A stretch of 50,517 bases of DNA from Bacteroidota bacterium (GTDB lineage Bacteria > Bacteroidota > Bacteroidia > B-17B0 > Aurantibacillaceae): assembly GCA_030681615.1 (NCBI GenBank), contig JAUXSA010000100.1, positions 1 through 50,517 of the forward strand, given 5' to 3'. Below, in pieces: positions 1-7,999 of the stretch. Within the stretch, counting starts at the first letter, position 1. Each line of letters begins with the position of its first letter. A program made the position numbers and the translations under genes. The notes below the pieces were generated by a model, which saw only the letters and a list, made by a program, of their open reading frames with translations, had not been told where the DNA came from and did not search any database.

Positions 1-1
1 T

Positions 2-310
2 ACAGAAATAATTGACACCATTGCTGAACGTATTTTAACGCTTGGTGGTATTCCTTTATTAACAGCATCTGAAATACTGAAAGCCTCTTCTATTAAAGAA
101 AAAGCTGGTAGCGGCAACCAGGAAAAATGTGTTACAGGAATGTTGCATGACCTAAAAGAATTGGGTGTTATAGAAAATGAAATAGCAAAACTAGCGGATG
201 ACCATAATGATATTGTTACCACCGACCTAATGACAAAATATTTAGGAGAACAACAAAAAACAAGTTGGATGCTATCTCAGTTCTTAAATAAAAAATCATC
301 TATTAAATAA
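2..310 (+). CDS. dps: Dps-family ferritin-like protein, C-terminal part
   Basis: The window opens inside this gene; the last 102 codons are present and the TAA is at 308-310. The fragment carries the Dps C-terminal pattern: 'IAERILTLGGIPL' (helix C-D region), then a helix with 'MLHDLKELG', and the ending 'TTDLMTKYLGEQQKTSWML' that is typical of the last Dps helices. Members form 12-subunit cages that oxidise and store iron and protect DNA in stationary phase or oxidative stress. The ferroxidase residues lie in the missing N-terminal half, so activity cannot be judged. A small outer-membrane protein gene starts 29 bp downstream on the same strand, so co-transcription is possible. Confidence 0.88.
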   Translation, partial: TEIIDTIAERILTLGGIPLLTASEILKASSIKEKAGSGNQEKCVTGMLHDLKELGVIENEIAKLADDHNDIVTTDLMTKYLGEQQKTSWMLSQFLNKKSSIK

Positions 311-339
311 AATATAAAAACAAACAAAAAACAAAAACC

Positions 340-882
340 ATGAAAAAAATTATCCTATCACTGATCTTAGTAACCCTCTTTACAAATGGCCTAAGGTCGC
401 AAGAAAAGTTCGGAAGAACATTAAATCTGGGAGCTGGAATCGGGTATTACGGTTACGCACCTGCCTTGAGTTTAAATTACGAATTTGATGTTTTCAAGAA
501 TTTTACATTAGCACCATTCGTTACAGTTATGAGTCACAGACATTATAGGTATTGGGGCGATAATAACAAGAATTACCCATACAGAAATTATTATTACAGA
601 GAAACCATCATCCCGATTGGTGTAAAAGCAACTTATTATTTTGATGAATTGTTGCACGCCGGAGAAAAATGGGACTTTTATGCAGCTGCATCCTTAGGTG
701 TAGCATACAGAACAACCACATGGGACAGTGATTATTATGGCGACAGAGTAGTTAGATCATATTCTAGTCCATTATATGGTGACATACATATAGGTGCTGA
801 AGCGCACTTAAGTTCAAAAGTAGGTTTGTTCCTTGATCTTTCAACCGGCTTATCAACTTTAGGACTTGGATTTCATTTTTAA
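340..882 (+). CDS. small outer-membrane beta-barrel protein
   Basis: A 180-residue protein with a clear Sec signal peptide (about residues 1-20, 'KKIILSLILVTLFTNGLRS') and a mature part dominated by alternating aromatic/polar strands ('LNLGAGIGYYGYAPALSLNYEF', and aromatic-rich stretches such as 'YRNYYYRETI'). It ends in an aromatic residue after 'TLGLGFHF', the usual outer-membrane barrel signature. Length suggests an eight-stranded barrel of the OmpW/PorT-like size class. No enzymatic motif is visible. It sits 29 bp after the Dps gene and ends before a hairpin terminator. Function is unknown. Confidence 0.75.
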   Translation: MKKIILSLILVTLFTNGLRSQEKFGRTLNLGAGIGYYGYAPALSLNYEFDVFKNFTLAPFVTVMSHRHYRYWGDNNKNYPYRNYYYRETIIPIGVKATYYFDELLHAGEKWDFYAAASLGVAYRTTTWDSDYYGDRVVRSYSSPLYGDIHIGAEAHLSSKVGLFLDLSTGLSTLGLGFHF

Positions 883-998
883 GCGAAGAAAACCTTTAAC
901 TGAAAATTAGCATATTTAATTAGCCACTCTCATTTAATTAAACACTCTGTAAAATAACTCTTTACACTTTGCATAAAAATTAGATTTGACAGCTTTAT

Positions 999-1031
999 AA
1001 AACGCGGTATTATATACTGCGTTTTATTTTT
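999..1031 (+). terminator. rho-independent terminator after the barrel gene
   Basis: Arms AAAACGCGGTA (999-1009) and TACTGCGTTTT (1015-1025) pair over 11 bp with one G-T wobble and a 5-base loop, followed by ATTTTT. It lies 117 bp after the barrel stop codon. It could also act for reverse transcription leaving the cyanophycin synthetase gene, since the region between is empty, but the T-run is best on the + strand. Confidence 0.65.
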
Positions 1032-1169
1032 ATATGGAATTAATTTTACTCTAAAAAAAGCCAACAGATAAAATGATCGATTCAGTTTTATAAAAAACCA
1101 TTTTTGACTATACACATAAATTCATAGATTGGATTTAAGATGCATTATTAATTTAAAATTTCGTTTTAC

Positions 1170-3809
1170 TTAATGCTTTATTAACACCACATTTTCTTCC
1201 AGCTCCTCTTTTAATCTGTTTTGAATATACTCAATGCTTTCCTGAATAAGGTCTGTGCACAAAACAATAAAGGCACCTTTTTGAGCATGATCTAGCGCGT
1301 ATTGTATGGCTTCTAATTCATCAGAGATAACCGTGATCGATGCATTCGTATTTTCCTGTTTAATTCCCTGCATTAAAAGATCAGTGATCTCGCTTTGCGG
1401 TCTTCCACGCGTATCCTTATCATGTCGAATAATAATCTCATCAAACATCTTTCCTGAAAAAACACCCAGGCTCCGGATGTCCTCATCTCTTCTATCTCCT
1501 ACCCCTGTAATGATCCCGATCTTTAAAGAAGCCTCTGTCTTATCTAAGAAAGTTTTTAATTCCATAAAGCCACCCGTGTTATGTGCATAATCAACCATAA
1601 ATTCAAAATTCCTGAATTTAAAAATATTCATTCGGCCCGGTGTAAGTTCCGGCGATGGAATAAATGTTTGTAATGCAGTACGGATATCTTCAATTTTAAA
1701 ATTTTGGATAACAGCTGCAAGTACAGCTGCTAAGATATTTTTGATCATGCATTCGGATTTTCCTCCAAAAGTCAATGGTATATTTTCGATCTTACTTACC
1801 CGTATTTTCCATTCACCTTTACAAATGGTTAAATAACCTTTTTCAATAACGGCTGCAAGTCCGCCAATTTCGCAATGCTTTTTAATTCGTTCGTTATTTA
1901 TATCCATGCTAAACAAAGCAACGTTACAATCGAGCTCTTCGGATATTTTATATACCAGGTCATCATCAGCATTTAATATTGAGAAGCCATGATCAAAAGT
2001 GCTTTTTGCTACAACAGCTTTTACTTTTGCCATTTCTGAAAGTGTTTTAATTCCTTTTAAACCTAAATGATCTTCAGAAATATTTGTAACAATGCTTATG
2101 TCACAATGATCAAAACCTAATCCCGACCTTAAAAGACCGCCCCTTGCGCATTCCAACACTGCAAAATCAACTGTAGGATCGGTTAAAATTGTTGTTGCAC
2201 TTTGATGTCCTGTGCAATCTCCAAAATGGATCGCCTGATCCTGTATATAAATACCATCCGTTGTAGTGTAACCAACTTTATGTCCTGCGGTTTTTGCTAT
2301 ATGAGCCGTTAAACGCGTGGTGGTTGTTTTACCGTTTGTACCAGTAACAGCTATTACGGGAATGCGTGATGTTTTGCCCTGAGGGAAAAGCATTTCTATT
2401 ACAGGCTCCGCAACATTACGCGCCAGGCCTTTTGAAGGATTAAGGTGCATTCTAAAACCCGGGCAGGCATTTACTTCGATCACGCTTCCATTATTATTCA
2501 AATGAATAGGTTTGCTAACATCTTTTGCTACTACATCAATACCGCAAATATCAAGATGCATTAATTTTGCAATGCGCTCTGCCATTAATATATTGGCAGG
2601 ATGAATAGTATCTGTAACATCAGTAGATGTTCCACCAGTACTTATATTAGCTGTGTCTTTTAAAAATAAAATTTCGCCAAGAGGCAATGTGTGACCGAGC
2701 GTTAAATTTTTCCTATTTAAAATTGCGGTTGTTACTTTATCAATTTTTATGGTGGTCATAGCCTTTTCATGGCCCTCTCCTCTATTCGGATCAGCATTTG
2801 TCTGATCGATCAATTGCTGGATAGATGAAACGCCATCACCCATGATCATAGCAGGTGTACGTTTTGCAACCGCCACTAACTTATAGTTCACTAACAAGAA
2901 ACGGTAATCATCCCCTTCAATATATTTTTCTATTATTATTTCGTTTGAAACAGTTTTTGCTATCTGGAATGCTTTTATCGCATGTTCTAATGTTTGTATA
3001 TTAGTAGTTATACCTCTGCCGTGATTACCATTAATTGGTTTTATCACAATGGGAAAGCCCATCTCACTAATAACAACTTTCAATTCTTCTTCTGTATACG
3101 CAACATTTCCGGATGGAACGGGGATATATGCTTTTGAAAGTAACCGTTTTGTTTCTTCTTTATCACCTGCAGTATCAACGCCCAAACTACTTGTATCAGA
3201 TGTCATTGATGCTCTTATCATTTTTTGATTAACGCCCTGACCAAACATTATTAACGACCCGTTTTCCATACTCCGAAAAGGGATATTTCGCTTTTTTGCT
3301 TCAGCAATTATAGAAAATGTACTTGGCCCAAATCCTTTTCTTAATTTTATCTTTCTTAATTGGGCAATATCTTCATTTATATCATATTCATCGCCACTTA
3401 TTAATTTTTCTGCTATCCTCACAGCAGCTTTTGCTGCATAAGTTCCGGCCGTATCTATTTCATAAGAAAATACAACATTATATACGCCGCGTTCTCCTGT
3501 TGAACGGGTCCTTCCAAATCCACACTCCATACCTGCAAGACATTGTATCTCTAAAGCAATGTGTTCAATCACATGGCCCATCCATGTGCCCGCTTTTACG
3601 CGCTCAAAAAAACCACCTTCATAATCCTGTGAACAACGATGGCAAAAAAGTGATGGGATCATTTTCTCAATACGCTCTAAGAAACCATTTATCTTATTAG
3701 TTGGTTTGTCCTCCAGTTCCTGAAGGTCTAATTTTAATACAATAAGGTTATGCCGATAATTTGACCAAAGGTTTGGTCCTTTCATGGTTTTGATCTCGAG
3801 AACATTCAT
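1170..3809 (-). CDS. cphA: cyanophycin synthetase
   Basis: The 879-residue length matches CphA (about 870-900). The protein has the CphA N-terminal domain (1-160), an ATP-grasp domain (about 205-470, with 'VIKPINGNHGRGI' near 255 and the metal-binding 'VIEVNACPG' near 443-451), and a Mur-ligase-like domain starting at the P-loop 'VTGTNGKTTTT' (K494), with 'ISEDHLG' and 'VDYAHN' further on. CphA polymerises aspartate and arginine into multi-L-arginyl-poly-L-aspartate, a nitrogen and carbon store, in the cytoplasm. The ATG at 3807-3809 gives the usual 'MNVLEI' start; an alternative in-frame ATG lies eight codons in. No cyanophycinase or isoaspartyl dipeptidase gene lies next to it, which is unusual for the pathway, so degradation enzymes must be elsewhere or absent. 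Confidence 0.93.
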   Translation of the reverse strand: MNVLEIKTMKGPNLWSNYRHNLIVLKLDLQELEDKPTNKINGFLERIEKMIPSLFCHRCSQDYEGGFFERVKAGTWMGHVIEHIALEIQCLAGMECGFGRTRSTGERGVYNVVFSYEIDTAGTYAAKAAVRIAEKLISGDEYDINEDIAQLRKIKLRKGFGPSTFSIIAEAKKRNIPFRSMENGSLIMFGQGVNQKMIRASMTSDTSSLGVDTAGDKEETKRLLSKAYIPVPSGNVAYTEEELKVVISEMGFPIVIKPINGNHGRGITTNIQTLEHAIKAFQIAKTVSNEIIIEKYIEGDDYRFLLVNYKLVAVAKRTPAMIMGDGVSSIQQLIDQTNADPNRGEGHEKAMTTIKIDKVTTAILNRKNLTLGHTLPLGEILFLKDTANISTGGTSTDVTDTIHPANILMAERIAKLMHLDICGIDVVAKDVSKPIHLNNNGSVIEVNACPGFRMHLNPSKGLARNVAEPVIEMLFPQGKTSRIPVIAVTGTNGKTTTTRLTAHIAKTAGHKVGYTTTDGIYIQDQAIHFGDCTGHQSATTILTDPTVDFAVLECARGGLLRSGLGFDHCDISIVTNISEDHLGLKGIKTLSEMAKVKAVVAKSTFDHGFSILNADDDLVYKISEELDCNVALFSMDINNERIKKHCEIGGLAAVIEKGYLTICKGEWKIRVSKIENIPLTFGGKSECMIKNILAAVLAAVIQNFKIEDIRTALQTFIPSPELTPGRMNIFKFRNFEFMVDYAHNTGGFMELKTFLDKTEASLKIGIITGVGDRRDEDIRSLGVFSGKMFDEIIIRHDKDTRGRPQSEITDLLMQGIKQENTNASITVISDELEAIQYALDHAQKGAFIVLCTDLIQESIEYIQNRLKEELEENVVLIKH

Positions 3810-4089
3810 GTTTTTTACGATTAGTTACTCTTATGAAAAGAAAACTTCGTGCCATTTTTTTTAGACTGATTTACAGAGTTTTCGAAATTATGAATTGTGT
3901 AGAATATACATCTATATTTATAAATTGTAGAATCAATTCCCCTTTTTGGCCTTTGGGGTTTATCCATTTCCCAGTGGGAATAAGCTATACAGTATTGGGG
4001 CGTTTGGCATAAAGTTTTCAGTAAATGTTGCACATGATATAAAAATAGCATGATATAAACTTTAAACAAAAATTAAAAAATAAATTATT

Positions 4090-4944
4090 ATGAAAAATTA
4101 CATTTGTATTGCAGCAGCTTCGTTAATTATAATGACAGCATGTAAAGACCCACAAAAAGATGAAACGGTAGTACGTCAGAGAGATTCACTTTTAGCGGTG
4201 ATCGACGAACGCGAAGCATCTGTAAATGAATTTATGACATCTTTTAACGAAGTGGAAAGAAATTTAGATTCAGTAAGTACAAGACAACATATTATCTTAA
4301 TGAATTCTAATAAAGGAGATCTTAAGGCAGACCAAAAAGCGCGTATCAATGCTGAGATAAAGGCTATTAATGAGTTGATGGATGCAAACAACAAAAAATT
4401 AGCACAATTAAGTCGTAAGTTAAATCGTTCCGACAAAAAAAATGCGCAGTTAGAAAAAACAATCCAATTGTTAAACGATCAATTAAACCAAAAATACGCT
4501 GAGTTAAACGACCTGAACCAAAGGTTAAATGAACTTAATGCACAAGTAGCACAGTTACAAACTTCGGTTGATACGCTTTCTAACCAGAACATGGCACAAT
4601 CGCAAACCATCAACGAAAAAACCGCACAGTTACACACTGCATATTATGTTGTAGGCGAATCAAAATATCTTCAAAAAGTTGATCTGATCGATAAAAAAGG
4701 TGGTCTATTAGGAATTGGAAGAACTTCTGAATTAAATTCTAATATTGACAACAGTTTGTTTACTAAGATTGATTATACAGAAACAACAAGTATTCCGGTT
4801 AACAGTAAAAATGCTAAATTAATTACAACACATCCAGCTGATTCTTACACATGGGATAAAACAGGTAAAACGATCAATAGTTTAATGATCACTGATCCTG
4901 AAAAATTCTGGAGCGCATCAAAATATTTGGTAATAACAAATTAA
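4090..4944 (+). CDS. coiled-coil lipoprotein, conserved Bacteroidota type
   Basis: 284 residues. The N-terminus 'CIAAASLIIMTACKD' fits a lipoprotein signal with the acylated cysteine at about residue 18. Residues about 25-185 are a long charged coiled coil rich in Leu/Asn/Gln heptads. The C-terminal part (from 'HTAYYVVGESKYL', about 185-284) is a compact domain with the conserved-looking 'GGLLGIGRT' and 'PADSYTWDK' segments. Proteins of this architecture are common in Bacteroidota and have been described as adhesin-like, but that label is weak here. A direct repeat CATGATATAAA (4033-4043 and 4049-4059) lies just upstream and might be regulatory. A terminator follows at 4998. Confidence 0.7.
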   Translation: MKNYICIAAASLIIMTACKDPQKDETVVRQRDSLLAVIDEREASVNEFMTSFNEVERNLDSVSTRQHIILMNSNKGDLKADQKARINAEIKAINELMDANNKKLAQLSRKLNRSDKKNAQLEKTIQLLNDQLNQKYAELNDLNQRLNELNAQVAQLQTSVDTLSNQNMAQSQTINEKTAQLHTAYYVVGESKYLQKVDLIDKKGGLLGIGRTSELNSNIDNSLFTKIDYTETTSIPVNSKNAKLITTHPADSYTWDKTGKTINSLMITDPEKFWSASKYLVITN

Positions 4945-4997
4945 ATTGATCTTAAGCTTATGAGTTAGTTTTAGTTTAAGCTTAAATTCAAAAATAA

Positions 4998-5030
4998 AGA
5001 ACCGTTCTAATGAGCGGTTCTTTTTTATTT
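4998..5030. terminator. bidirectional terminator between convergent genes
   Basis: AGAACCGTTC (4998-5007) pairs with GAGCGGTTCT (5012-5021) around a TAAT loop, followed by TTTTTTATTTT on the + strand and preceded by an A-rich tract that reads as a T-rich tail on the - strand. It separates the convergent lipoprotein and serine-hydrolase genes and overlaps the hydrolase stop codon. A second dyad built of TTAAGCTTA copies (4952-4960 and 4976-4984) lies just upstream. Confidence 0.85.
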
Positions 5031-6071
5031 TACATAAGCCCTTTGCCTTAGTTTTTGTAAAAGGAGATTCGAGTAAGATACATCATTATTGCTCACCCAA
5101 ATAATGATGATATCCTGTTTGGGATGCAGGATTATCTGCGTGGCAAGACCCGAACCGGATCCTGCACATTCCACATAAGTATCTTTATTTGGCTCTTCGT
5201 GAATAGTCCATGAAAACCCATTTGTTGGATTCCGCATTGATCTCCAGTTATCGTGCTTATAAATTTGAGTTGCTGATTTTGCGGTTTCACAATCCAAAAA
5301 AACACATTCTTTAATAGCATATACATATTTACGTAAATTGCCTGGCGATGTCCATATACTATTACATAATGGATACTTTTCGTCGCAGCTTTGTGTGTTA
5401 TATGCGGTATATTTACCTTTTAATTTTTTATATCCCTGTGTTCTTTGTTTGTCTTTATAATTTCCGTTCACTATTTTAGAACTGATCATACCGGTAGGTT
5501 CAAAAATATATTTTTGTATGAATGCTTGCCACTTTTCACCGGTTATTTTCTCAATTATTAAACACAGGATATTATAATCAACACCTGAGTACCTGTAATT
5601 ACTTCCAGGTTCAAAATCGGGTCTATCAATAAAAACAAGTGTGTCGTTTGTTTTTGTAGCAATGACAGGAAGTCCCGAACTATGGCTAAGTAAATGCTTG
5701 ATCTTTATTTTACCGGCCGTGGCCGTGTTCTTCATATTTGGAAAATAGGTTACGAGGCTATCATCCAGCAACAATTTACCTTGCTTTTGAAGGATCAAAA
5801 TACCATAAGCAATAAATGTTTTTGTAACAGATGTAATATTAGAAACCGTGTTTTCGGTAAATTTTTCTTTTGTTTTTAAATTGGCCAAGCCAAAATTTCT
5901 TGAATATAGTGATTGGTTGCCTTTTTGAATGTAAACCGATCCACCCGGTTCGGTGTCTTTCACTTTAGAAAAAACAGAATCTAATGCAAGAGTAAGCAGA
6001 ACATCTTCTTCCTGCGCAGTAATTGTTAGAAGAGAAAATAATAGGATAAAAACCGAGACAATTTTATTCAT
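5025..6071 (-). CDS. periplasmic serine hydrolase (beta-lactamase / class C PBP fold)
   Basis: 348 residues with a Sec signal peptide (1-19, 'SVFILLFSLLTITAQ'). The nucleophile motif SxxK is 'SVTK' (S81-K84), the Tyr motif region is 'YRYSGVDYN' (about 165-173), and the late Gly-rich strand is 'GSGSGLATQIILHPKQD', replacing the KTG/HxG box. This is the beta-lactamase-related family (Pfam Beta-lactamase) that holds esterases, D-aminopeptidases and peptidases; substrate cannot be read from sequence. It is transcribed away from the LytS/LytTR genes and shares a short divergent promoter region with them. Confidence 0.88.
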   Translation of the reverse strand: MNKIVSVFILLFSLLTITAQEEDVLLTLALDSVFSKVKDTEPGGSVYIQKGNQSLYSRNFGLANLKTKEKFTENTVSNITSVTKTFIAYGILILQKQGKLLLDDSLVTYFPNMKNTATAGKIKIKHLLSHSSGLPVIATKTNDTLVFIDRPDFEPGSNYRYSGVDYNILCLIIEKITGEKWQAFIQKYIFEPTGMISSKIVNGNYKDKQRTQGYKKLKGKYTAYNTQSCDEKYPLCNSIWTSPGNLRKYVYAIKECVFLDCETAKSATQIYKHDNWRSMRNPTNGFSWTIHEEPNKDTYVECAGSGSGLATQIILHPKQDIIIIWVSNNDVSYSNLLLQKLRQRAYVK

Positions 6072-6089
6072 GCGTACATAAATATAGAA

Positions 6090-6128
6090 ATTTAAATATT
6101 CATTTAATAAAAATTCATTTAAATATTC
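6090..6128. repeat. direct repeat in divergent promoter region
   Basis: The 12-mer ATTTAAATATTC occurs at 6090-6101 and 6117-6128 (27-bp period) in the 70-bp gap between the serine hydrolase and the LytS-type kinase. Being purely AT-rich it may be chance, but the exact copy in a divergent promoter makes it a candidate operator. Confidence 0.3.
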
Positions 6129-6141
6129 TTACTTTTATTAA

Positions 6142-7137
6142 ATGGAATCCATTCCTACCAAACAATTAATTAAAACAGCTTTTGGCACTGCTCCCATAAT
6201 GGGTTTGATGCTGATAACCCCCGTTTTTATTTTAACGAACGGGCTAAACCATTTTAATTTTTTTATTCTTTGGGCTGGCGCTACATGCGCCATAACATTT
6301 GCCTGGATGTTTCATATTGCCTTCCTCGCTTTTATTAAGCATCCATGGATAAAGACCTGGAAACGACCTCTAATGGTGACAGGAATAATGTATGGTATAA
6401 GTTTTATTGCTTTTTATATTATTGATCCTCAGCTAAAAATTGATCGTTCAAATATTGAAATTATTCGCCTCACAAATATACTAGCGGTTAATGCGATCAT
6501 TTTTGTTTTAACCGACCTTATCCTAACAAAAGAGAACAAAAATAAATTTGCCTTAGAAAATGCCAATTTAAAATTGGTAAATCTGGAAGCAGAATACAAA
6601 TTACTTAAAGATCAGATCAATCCTCATTTTTTATTTAATGCTTTAAGCACCGCAAAAGCGCTTATAAAAAAACAACCTCAATTGGCCGAAGAATATATTA
6701 TCAGGTTATCAGAGTTTTTGAGGGCCAGTATAAATAATAATAGAAAAACCATTCCTCTAAAGGAAGAATTAGCATTGTGTAACGAATACATCGCTCTAAA
6801 TAAGATCCGTTTTGGAGAAGCTTTGAAATTTGAAACTAACATTACAATTAATATGGAAAATTATACGGTTCCTTATTTTTCTATACTTTCTCTTATCGAA
6901 AATGCCATAAAGCACAATATTTTTACTACTGAAACCCCTTTGCATATTACCGTTAGCGCATATGATAATTATTTGGAATTAACCAACAATAAACAAGTTA
7001 AATTTGTGCTGGAAGATTCGCCTAAAACAGGCTTAAAAAATCTAAATGAAAGGTACAAATTACTAAACATCGAAGAAATTGTGGTTAAAGAAACAGCCAC
7101 TCAATTTTCAGTTAAAATTGCTTTAATAAAAAAATGA
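6142..7137 (+). CDS. LytS-type sensor histidine kinase
   Basis: 331 residues. The N-terminal half has about four membrane helices (roughly 14-34, 40-63, 78-96, 108-126), with no recognisable extracellular sensor domain, so the signal is probably sensed in the membrane. A short coiled coil (135-155) leads to the His_kinase domain 'DQINPHFLFNALS' with the phospho-acceptor H162, and an ATPase domain with N-box 'LIENAIKHNIF' and 'GLKNLNERYKL'. This is the LytS/YehU family. The gene overlaps its regulator by 4 bp (ATGA), so the two are translationally coupled and form one system. The likely target is the efflux operon just downstream. Confidence 0.92.
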   Translation: MESIPTKQLIKTAFGTAPIMGLMLITPVFILTNGLNHFNFFILWAGATCAITFAWMFHIAFLAFIKHPWIKTWKRPLMVTGIMYGISFIAFYIIDPQLKIDRSNIEIIRLTNILAVNAIIFVLTDLILTKENKNKFALENANLKLVNLEAEYKLLKDQINPHFLFNALSTAKALIKKQPQLAEEYIIRLSEFLRASINNNRKTIPLKEELALCNEYIALNKIRFGEALKFETNITINMENYTVPYFSILSLIENAIKHNIFTTETPLHITVSAYDNYLELTNNKQVKFVLEDSPKTGLKNLNERYKLLNIEEIVVKETATQFSVKIALIKK

Positions 7138-7898
7138 AAGTTGTAATTATAGAAGACGAACAATTTACAGCCGAAGATCTGGCATCTGTAATAACAGAAC
7201 TGCGGGATAATTATGAAGTTGTAAAAATTCTTAGTTCCATTTCGGAAGCAAAAAAATATTTTTTACAACACAACGATTTTAATTTGATCTTTTCTGATAT
7301 TCATTTAGGAGACGGTTTAAGTTTTGAGATCTTTAAATCTATACCTTTAAGATCGCCTGTTATTTTTTGCACCGCTTACGATAACTACGCTATTGAAGCC
7401 TTTAAGGCAAACGGCATCGATTATGTTTTAAAACCTGTAAATCGTAAGAACATTCTGGAGGCCATCGAGAAATTTGAAAGATTAAGCACGCCTGTTAAAG
7501 AAGGTAATCCTGTAATGACCGAACTTCTGGAGCTTTTTAAACATAAGTCTTTCGAAAAAGCAAGCCCGTCAATTTTAGTTCACCAAAAAGATAAGATCAT
7601 TCCAATAAAAATGGAAGAGATAGCAGTTTTTTTTATAAGAAATGAAATAACCTCAATTCTTGACTTTAACGGCAAGGTTTATTCGATAAGTGAGACTCTT
7701 GAGGAAATTGAGTTGTTAGAAAGGCTTGATTTTTTTAGAGCGAATCGCCAATTCATTGTAAACCGGAAGGCGGTAAAAGATGTTTCTCAACATTTTGCAC
7801 GCAAATTAGTTTTAAATCTTTCGATACCTTTTACAGAGCAAATTCTTGTTAGTAAAGAAAAAACACCTTTACTTTTGAAGTGGCTTAAAAATAATTAA
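7134..7898 (+). CDS. LytTR-family response regulator
   Basis: 254 residues: a receiver domain (1-120) with acidic pocket E7/D8, phospho-acceptor D55 in 'IFSDIHLGDG', T/S in 'FCTAYDN' and K in 'VLKPVNR', then a LytTR DNA-binding domain (about 150-250) with 'FFIRNEITSI' and 'FFRANRQFIVNRKAV'. LytTR domains bind pairs of direct repeats about two helical turns apart, and such a pair (TTTTGTCCATTNCAC, 21-bp period) begins 7 bp after this stop codon and upstream of the efflux operon. The gene is the second of a two-gene operon with the LytS-type kinase. Confidence 0.94.
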   Translation: MKVVIIEDEQFTAEDLASVITELRDNYEVVKILSSISEAKKYFLQHNDFNLIFSDIHLGDGLSFEIFKSIPLRSPVIFCTAYDNYAIEAFKANGIDYVLKPVNRKNILEAIEKFERLSTPVKEGNPVMTELLELFKHKSFEKASPSILVHQKDKIIPIKMEEIAVFFIRNEITSILDFNGKVYSISETLEEIELLERLDFFRANRQFIVNRKAVKDVSQHFARKLVLNLSIPFTEQILVSKEKTPLLLKWLKNN

Positions 7899-7904
7899 CC
7901 CCAC

Positions 7905-7940
7905 TTTTGTCCATTTCACTAACTTTTTTGTCCATTACAC
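7905..7940 (+). promoter_or_regulatory. predicted LytTR operator (two direct repeats)
   Basis: TTTTGTCCATTTCAC (7905-7919) and TTTTGTCCATTACAC (7926-7940) match at 14 of 15 positions with a 21-bp period, two turns of B-DNA. This is the geometry LytTR-domain regulators use. The pair sits between the LytTR gene and the TolC-like gene, ending 33 bp before a consensus -7 box, so it is well placed for activation of the efflux operon. Confidence 0.7.
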
Positions 7941-7957
7941 CCTTTTTTACTTAGCGA

Positions 7958-7981
7958 TTGCTTTTTACCTGTCTAATTTTG
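7958..7981 (+). promoter_or_regulatory. candidate promoter of the efflux operon
   Basis: TAATTTTG (7974-7981) matches the Bacteroidota -7 consensus TAnnTTTG exactly. A TTG lies at 7958-7960, too close (13 bp) for the usual -33 spacing, so the promoter would be weak without an activator bound at 7905-7940. The predicted transcript would have a very short leader before the ATG at 8000. Confidence 0.45.
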
Positions 7982-7999
7982 AGTAAAATTTGATTGATA

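Noticed and set aside
930-1115. 61-codon reverse frame between the barrel gene and cphA
   Set aside because: It crosses the terminator at 999-1031, has low-complexity AT-driven composition and no family resemblance.
3821-4069. 82-codon reverse frame upstream of cphA
   Set aside because: It sits in the promoter gap between divergent genes, runs over repeat and hairpin DNA and has no recognisable domain.
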